Positions 61,332 to 64,000 of a stretch of 64,000 bases of DNA are shown here, one piece after another. The notes under the pieces are model-generated. The model worked only from the letters and a program-made list of their open reading frames with translations. It had not been told where the DNA came from and did not search any database. Each line of letters opens with the position of its first letter. Position 1 is the first letter of the stretch. The DNA is from Paraburkholderia lacunae. Lineage in GTDB: Bacteria; Pseudomonadota; Gammaproteobacteria; Burkholderiales; Burkholderiaceae. Where the stretch lies: contig NZ_QHKS01000016.1 in assembly GCF_003353175.1 (NCBI RefSeq), forward strand, positions 1-64,000. Reading direction: 5' to 3'. Position numbers and translations under genes: made by a program.

Positions 61332-61595
61332 TCACCCAGGAAGCCTGGACGGGTCGATGACCCAGATCCGACGCTGCCTGAGCTCGATCGCGCCGAGCTC
61401 CGTCAGCCGCTTCAAGGCACGCATGACCGTGACGCGTGACGACCAGCGTTCGAGTCGGCACAACTCGAGATAAAAATCCCGCTTGAGCGGATCGTCGATA
61501 TACAGGAGGCTCTTGAGATGGGTCCAGCTCAATTCTCTCCGCACTGCGGAGAGAATCCGACCCTGGTGTACCTGGAACGAGGGTGGTACCAGCTA
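61332..61595 (-). pseudogene. Chimeric remnant: DUF1016 (YhcG) fragment joined to an HTH-regulator tail
   Basis: The minus strand reads ILSAVRRELSWTHLKSLLYI and DDPLKRDFYLELCRLERWS, the DUF1016 N-terminal domain of YhcG-type nucleases. In the same frame it then switches to SRVTVMRALKRLTELGAIEL and RQRRIWVIDPSRL, the end of a GntR/Crp-like DNA-binding domain. Neither parent is complete: no start codon context, no PD-(D/E)xK nuclease domain, no sensor domain. The switch at WS-SR marks a recombination junction. Confidence 0.6.
61532..61556. repeat. 25-base near-perfect palindrome
   Basis: ATTCTCTCCGC and GCGGAGAGAAT are perfect 11-base inverted arms separated by three bases. It lies inside the DUF1016 remnant and may simply be coding sequence, but its symmetry is striking. 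Confidence 0.5.
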
Positions 61596-61739
61596 TACCG
61601 TTACTTGAAGTTGTCTTGTTACGCCCGAACGGCATCGCAACAATGCTAGTGAGTCATCCGGCGAAGCGGTCGACCCGGGCGCGATGAATTTGTGTCGATA
61701 CTGACCATCAACCATGCAACTGAATCGGGGTAACCAGCA

Positions 61740-62429
61740 ATGCGAATTTCCTTTTTGCACACGATAGAAGGCAACAAGAACGTCTTTGAGCAAGCGGCAA
61801 AAGATCTTGGACTGCCAATCGAGTACCTTCATCATGAAGTGCGATCGGACCTCCGTCTGTCAGTGGATCAGGCTGGAACATTCACCCGCGAGTTGAAGGC
61901 ACAGACAAACGACTGTCTCCTCGAATTGGCCGCCGGCTCCGACGCTGTCATCTTGACCTGCGCCACGCTTGGACCGGCCGTGAGCGACATCGAGCATCCT
62001 CCGGTTCCGATTGTTAGGGCGGATGCTGCGTTAGCGTCCGCGGCCGCAAGCATTGGCGGAAAAATCATCGTGTTGTGTGCCGCGGAAAGTGCCGTTGAGC
62101 CTACGAGAAGCCTGTTCGAGCAGTACGCAAACAAAGAGCGTGCTTCAGTGTCGATCAATCACGTTGCCCAGGTTTGGGAGCTGTTCAAAAGCGGAGATCT
62201 CGACGCATGCCTCGCCGCAACGGGGCGGGCCGCCGATGAGGCCTACCAAGCCGGCGCAACAGTTGTCGCGTTTGCTCACCCGTGGATGGCACCGGCCGCG
62301 CGTCTCGTCGGCAAGGGACGGCATCCGCTCGATAGCGCTCATACCGCGCTGCAAGCGGTCATGCAGCAGGCTGCAAAGCCTGCGCTGGATGATCGACCGG
62401 GACACGGCCCGAGAGCGCCAGTCCGTTGA
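61740..62429 (+). CDS. Asp/Glu/hydantoin racemase-like protein
   Basis: 229 residues. The first half has the racemase-family fold with a Cys in VILTCATLGPAVSD, matching the first catalytic Cys region. The second expected Cys region reads VVAFAHPWMAPAARLV, where Cys is absent, so a one-Cys arylmalonate-decarboxylase-like or other chemistry is possible. The last 20 residues are Pro/Arg-rich. Its place between a RidA protein and L-fuconate dehydratase does not define a pathway. Confidence 0.65.
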   Translation: MRISFLHTIEGNKNVFEQAAKDLGLPIEYLHHEVRSDLRLSVDQAGTFTRELKAQTNDCLLELAAGSDAVILTCATLGPAVSDIEHPPVPIVRADAALASAAASIGGKIIVLCAAESAVEPTRSLFEQYANKERASVSINHVAQVWELFKSGDLDACLAATGRAADEAYQAGATVVAFAHPWMAPAARLVGKGRHPLDSAHTALQAVMQQAAKPALDDRPGHGPRAPVR

Positions 62430-62475
62430 CGGCCGACGGCTGCCCGCCATCGGTCATGCTCCCGCGCTCGCTGTT

Positions 62476-63774
62476 TCAGGGCCGCCAGACCGGGCCATCG
62501 GGAAAGGCGTACTGATCGAGCGACGCCGCATGCATTTCGATGCTATAGCCGGGACGTTGCGGCGGCATGTAACGGCCGTGGCGGATCACGACCGGATCGA
62601 CGAAATGCTCATGCAGATGATCCACGTACTCGAGCACCCGGTTTTCCAGCGACGCCGACACGCAGATATAGTCGAAAATCGAAATGTGCTGCACGTACTC
62701 GCACAAGCCGACGCCGCCTGCGTGCGGGCACACGGGCACGCCAAATTTCGCCGCCATCAACAGGACGATGATCACCTCGTTCAGACCGCCCAGGCGGCAG
62801 CTGTCCACCTGACAGAAGTCGATGGCATGCGCCTGCAGCAACTGCTTGAACATCACACGGTTATGGCAGTGCTCGCCCGTCGCCACACCGATTGGCTGAA
62901 TCCGCCGACGGATGGCCGCGTGGCCGAGAATGTCGTCGGGACTCGTGGGTTCCTCGATCCACCACGGATCGAATTGCGCCAGGCGCCGCATGTTGGCGAC
63001 CGCTTCGTCGACATCCCATACCTGGTTCGCATCCATCATCAGCTTCAGGTCTTCGCCGATTTCCTCACGCAGGATGCGGGCCCGGCGCACATCCTCGTCG
63101 AGATTGCCGCCCACCTTCTGCTTGAAATGCGTCCAGCCCTGCGCGACGCCTTCACGCGCGAGCCGGCGGATCTTGTCGTCGTCGTAACCGAGCCAGCCGG
63201 CCGAAGTCGTGTAGGCGGGATAGCCGCGCACCAGCATGTCCTTTTCGCGCTCGTCCCGGGTCTTGGCATGGCGATGCAGCATCGCGATGGCTTCATGCGG
63301 CGTGATCGCGTCGGTCACATAGCGGAAGTCGAGACAGCGCACGAGTTCTTCGGGGCTCATGTCGGCGAGCAGCTTCCACACCGGCTTGCCTTCCGCTTTG
63401 GCCCACAGGTCCCAAACCGCATTCACGACAGCCGCCGTCGCCAGATGAATGGCGCCCTTGTCCGGGCCGATCCAGCGCAGCTGGCTGTCCGACGTCAGCG
63501 AGCGCCAGAAAGCGCCCATGTTCGCCGCGATATCCTCGAGCGTTCTGCCGACCACCAATGGAGCAAGCGCCTGTACCGCAGTCACGCAGATCTCGTTGCC
63601 GCGCCCGATAGTGAAGGTGAGGCCATGACCGGTGAGCGCCTCCGGCGAATCGGTGGCGAGCGTCACGTAGGTGGCGGAGTAATCCGGCGCGGCGTTCATC
63701 GCATCGGAGCCGTCGAGTGAACGCGAGGTCGGAAACCGAATGTCCCGGACGGACAGTTTTGTAATCGTGGACAT
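62476..63774 (-). CDS. L-fuconate dehydratase (enolase superfamily)
   Basis: 432 residues, full length. The MLE/MR barrel carries the K-x-K pair Lys218/Lys220 (HFKQKVGG), metal ligands Asp248 (DANQVWD), Glu274 (WIEEPTSPDD) and Glu301 (TGEHCHNR), and the Asp324/His351 acid-base pair (CQVDS; CPHAGG). These positions are the same numbers I remember for Xanthomonas FucD. It dehydrates L-fuconate to 2-keto-3-deoxy-L-fuconate in the non-phosphorylated fucose pathway. The sugar-binding protein tail upstream in the same direction supports a sugar-catabolism operon extending beyond the window. Confidence 0.92.
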   Translation of the reverse strand: MSTITKLSVRDIRFPTSRSLDGSDAMNAAPDYSATYVTLATDSPEALTGHGLTFTIGRGNEICVTAVQALAPLVVGRTLEDIAANMGAFWRSLTSDSQLRWIGPDKGAIHLATAAVVNAVWDLWAKAEGKPVWKLLADMSPEELVRCLDFRYVTDAITPHEAIAMLHRHAKTRDEREKDMLVRGYPAYTTSAGWLGYDDDKIRRLAREGVAQGWTHFKQKVGGNLDEDVRRARILREEIGEDLKLMMDANQVWDVDEAVANMRRLAQFDPWWIEEPTSPDDILGHAAIRRRIQPIGVATGEHCHNRVMFKQLLQAHAIDFCQVDSCRLGGLNEVIIVLLMAAKFGVPVCPHAGGVGLCEYVQHISIFDYICVSASLENRVLEYVDHLHEHFVDPVVIRHGRYMPPQRPGYSIEMHAASLDQYAFPDGPVWRP

Positions 63775-63912
63775 CTGAACACCCTCCTGGGCGACAGCTA
63801 TCGGCTTCCGTATGGCCTCTGCGCGGCCACAGTCTCTCCCCGCGATGCAGGTCGCGAAAAGAAGAGGAGGCGCCGCGCGCCCTCCTCTCCCGCCGCGTCC
63901 TGGCGGCAGCGC

Positions 63913-64000
63913 TCAATCGTAGAGCACAGCGGCGATCTTCGGATCGCTCATATTGCTCTTGTCGTACCAGTAGAAGCCCGTGTCGACCTTCTTGGGCAGC
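63913..64000 (-). CDS. C-terminal tail of a sugar ABC transporter binding protein
   Basis: The last 28 codons of a minus-strand gene that starts outside the window: LPKKVDTGFYWYDKSNMSD then PKIAAVLYD and TGA at 63915-63913. This ending is typical of RbsB/XylF-type periplasmic sugar-binding proteins (the segment TGFYWYDKSN and the final acidic residue). Co-directional with L-fuconate dehydratase 138 bases away, it probably belongs to an L-fucose or related sugar importer. Confidence 0.6.
   Translation of the reverse strand, partial: LPKKVDTGFYWYDKSNMSDPKIAAVLYD

Overview
The window is GC-rich DNA, almost certainly from a beta-proteobacterium of the Burkholderia/Paraburkholderia group. The supporting evidence is Burkholderia-type general porins ending in a RHKF-like motif, BamA- and LptD-like proteins of Burkholderia type, dense LysR/AraC regulators with catabolic operons, and frmR-frmA-fghA. 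I see no rRNA, tRNA or CRISPR array. Several stretches are scarred by deletions: truncated regulators, a porin reduced to its two ends, a ferredoxin domain cut from its parent enzyme, and transposase and DUF1016 remnants. This looks like an accessory, recombining part of the genome.

Layout. 1-3.4 kb: an aldehyde dehydrogenase cut by the window edge, a GNAT acetyltransferase and a class III omega-aminotransferase (amine or omega-amino-acid breakdown). 3.4-4.6 kb: decayed lrp and porin remnants and AT-richer DNA with an imperfect inverted repeat. 4.6-16.8 kb: a betaine-type ABC importer (ATPase, permease, binding protein) followed by glyA, a DapA-family lyase, a DadA-like FAD oxidoreductase, an aldehyde dehydrogenase, a ProC-like reductase, a LysR regulator, a GbdR-like AraC regulator and a cupin. 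This reads as uptake and breakdown of a quaternary amine or an amino acid derivative. 16.9-19.4 kb: a truncated LysR gene joined to the 2Fe-2S tail of a GbcB-like reductase, then an M24-fold protein with the complete DddP (DMSP lyase) residue pattern. 20-22.4 kb: glutathione-dependent formaldehyde detoxification, which would suit demethylation or one-carbon metabolism next door.

23.3-31.6 kb: a sulfonate/nitrate-type binding protein, a general porin, then an accessory outer-membrane assembly locus in which an LptD paralogue and two unknown small proteins are divergent from a BamA paralogue. 31.8-50.1 kb: an alcohol-oxidation island. It contains an AcoR-type sigma-54 activator, pqqABCDE, a periplasmic binding protein fused to cytochrome c, a PQQ alcohol dehydrogenase carrying the DYD lanthanide signature, an ExaC-type aldehyde dehydrogenase, cstA with its small partner, and an acetyl-CoA synthetase. 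Together they would take ethanol-like alcohols through aldehyde and acetate to acetyl-CoA. Good sigma-54 promoter matches lie before pqqA, the alcohol dehydrogenase and cstA, tying the island to the activator.

50.2-57.4 kb (minus strand): six genes related to hydrogenase-4 (hyfBCEFGI-like). The large subunit lacks all NiFe-binding cysteines and no HyfH ferredoxin is present, so this is an energy-converting-hydrogenase-related (Ehr-like) membrane complex and not a hydrogenase. 58.2-60.5 kb: divergent small genes, including an HPr-like protein without its phospho-histidine, a spermidine-synthase-like protein and a ribbon-helix-helix protein. 60.8-64 kb: RidA, a chimeric DUF1016/HTH remnant, an Asp/Glu racemase-like protein, L-fuconate dehydratase and the tail of a sugar-binding protein.
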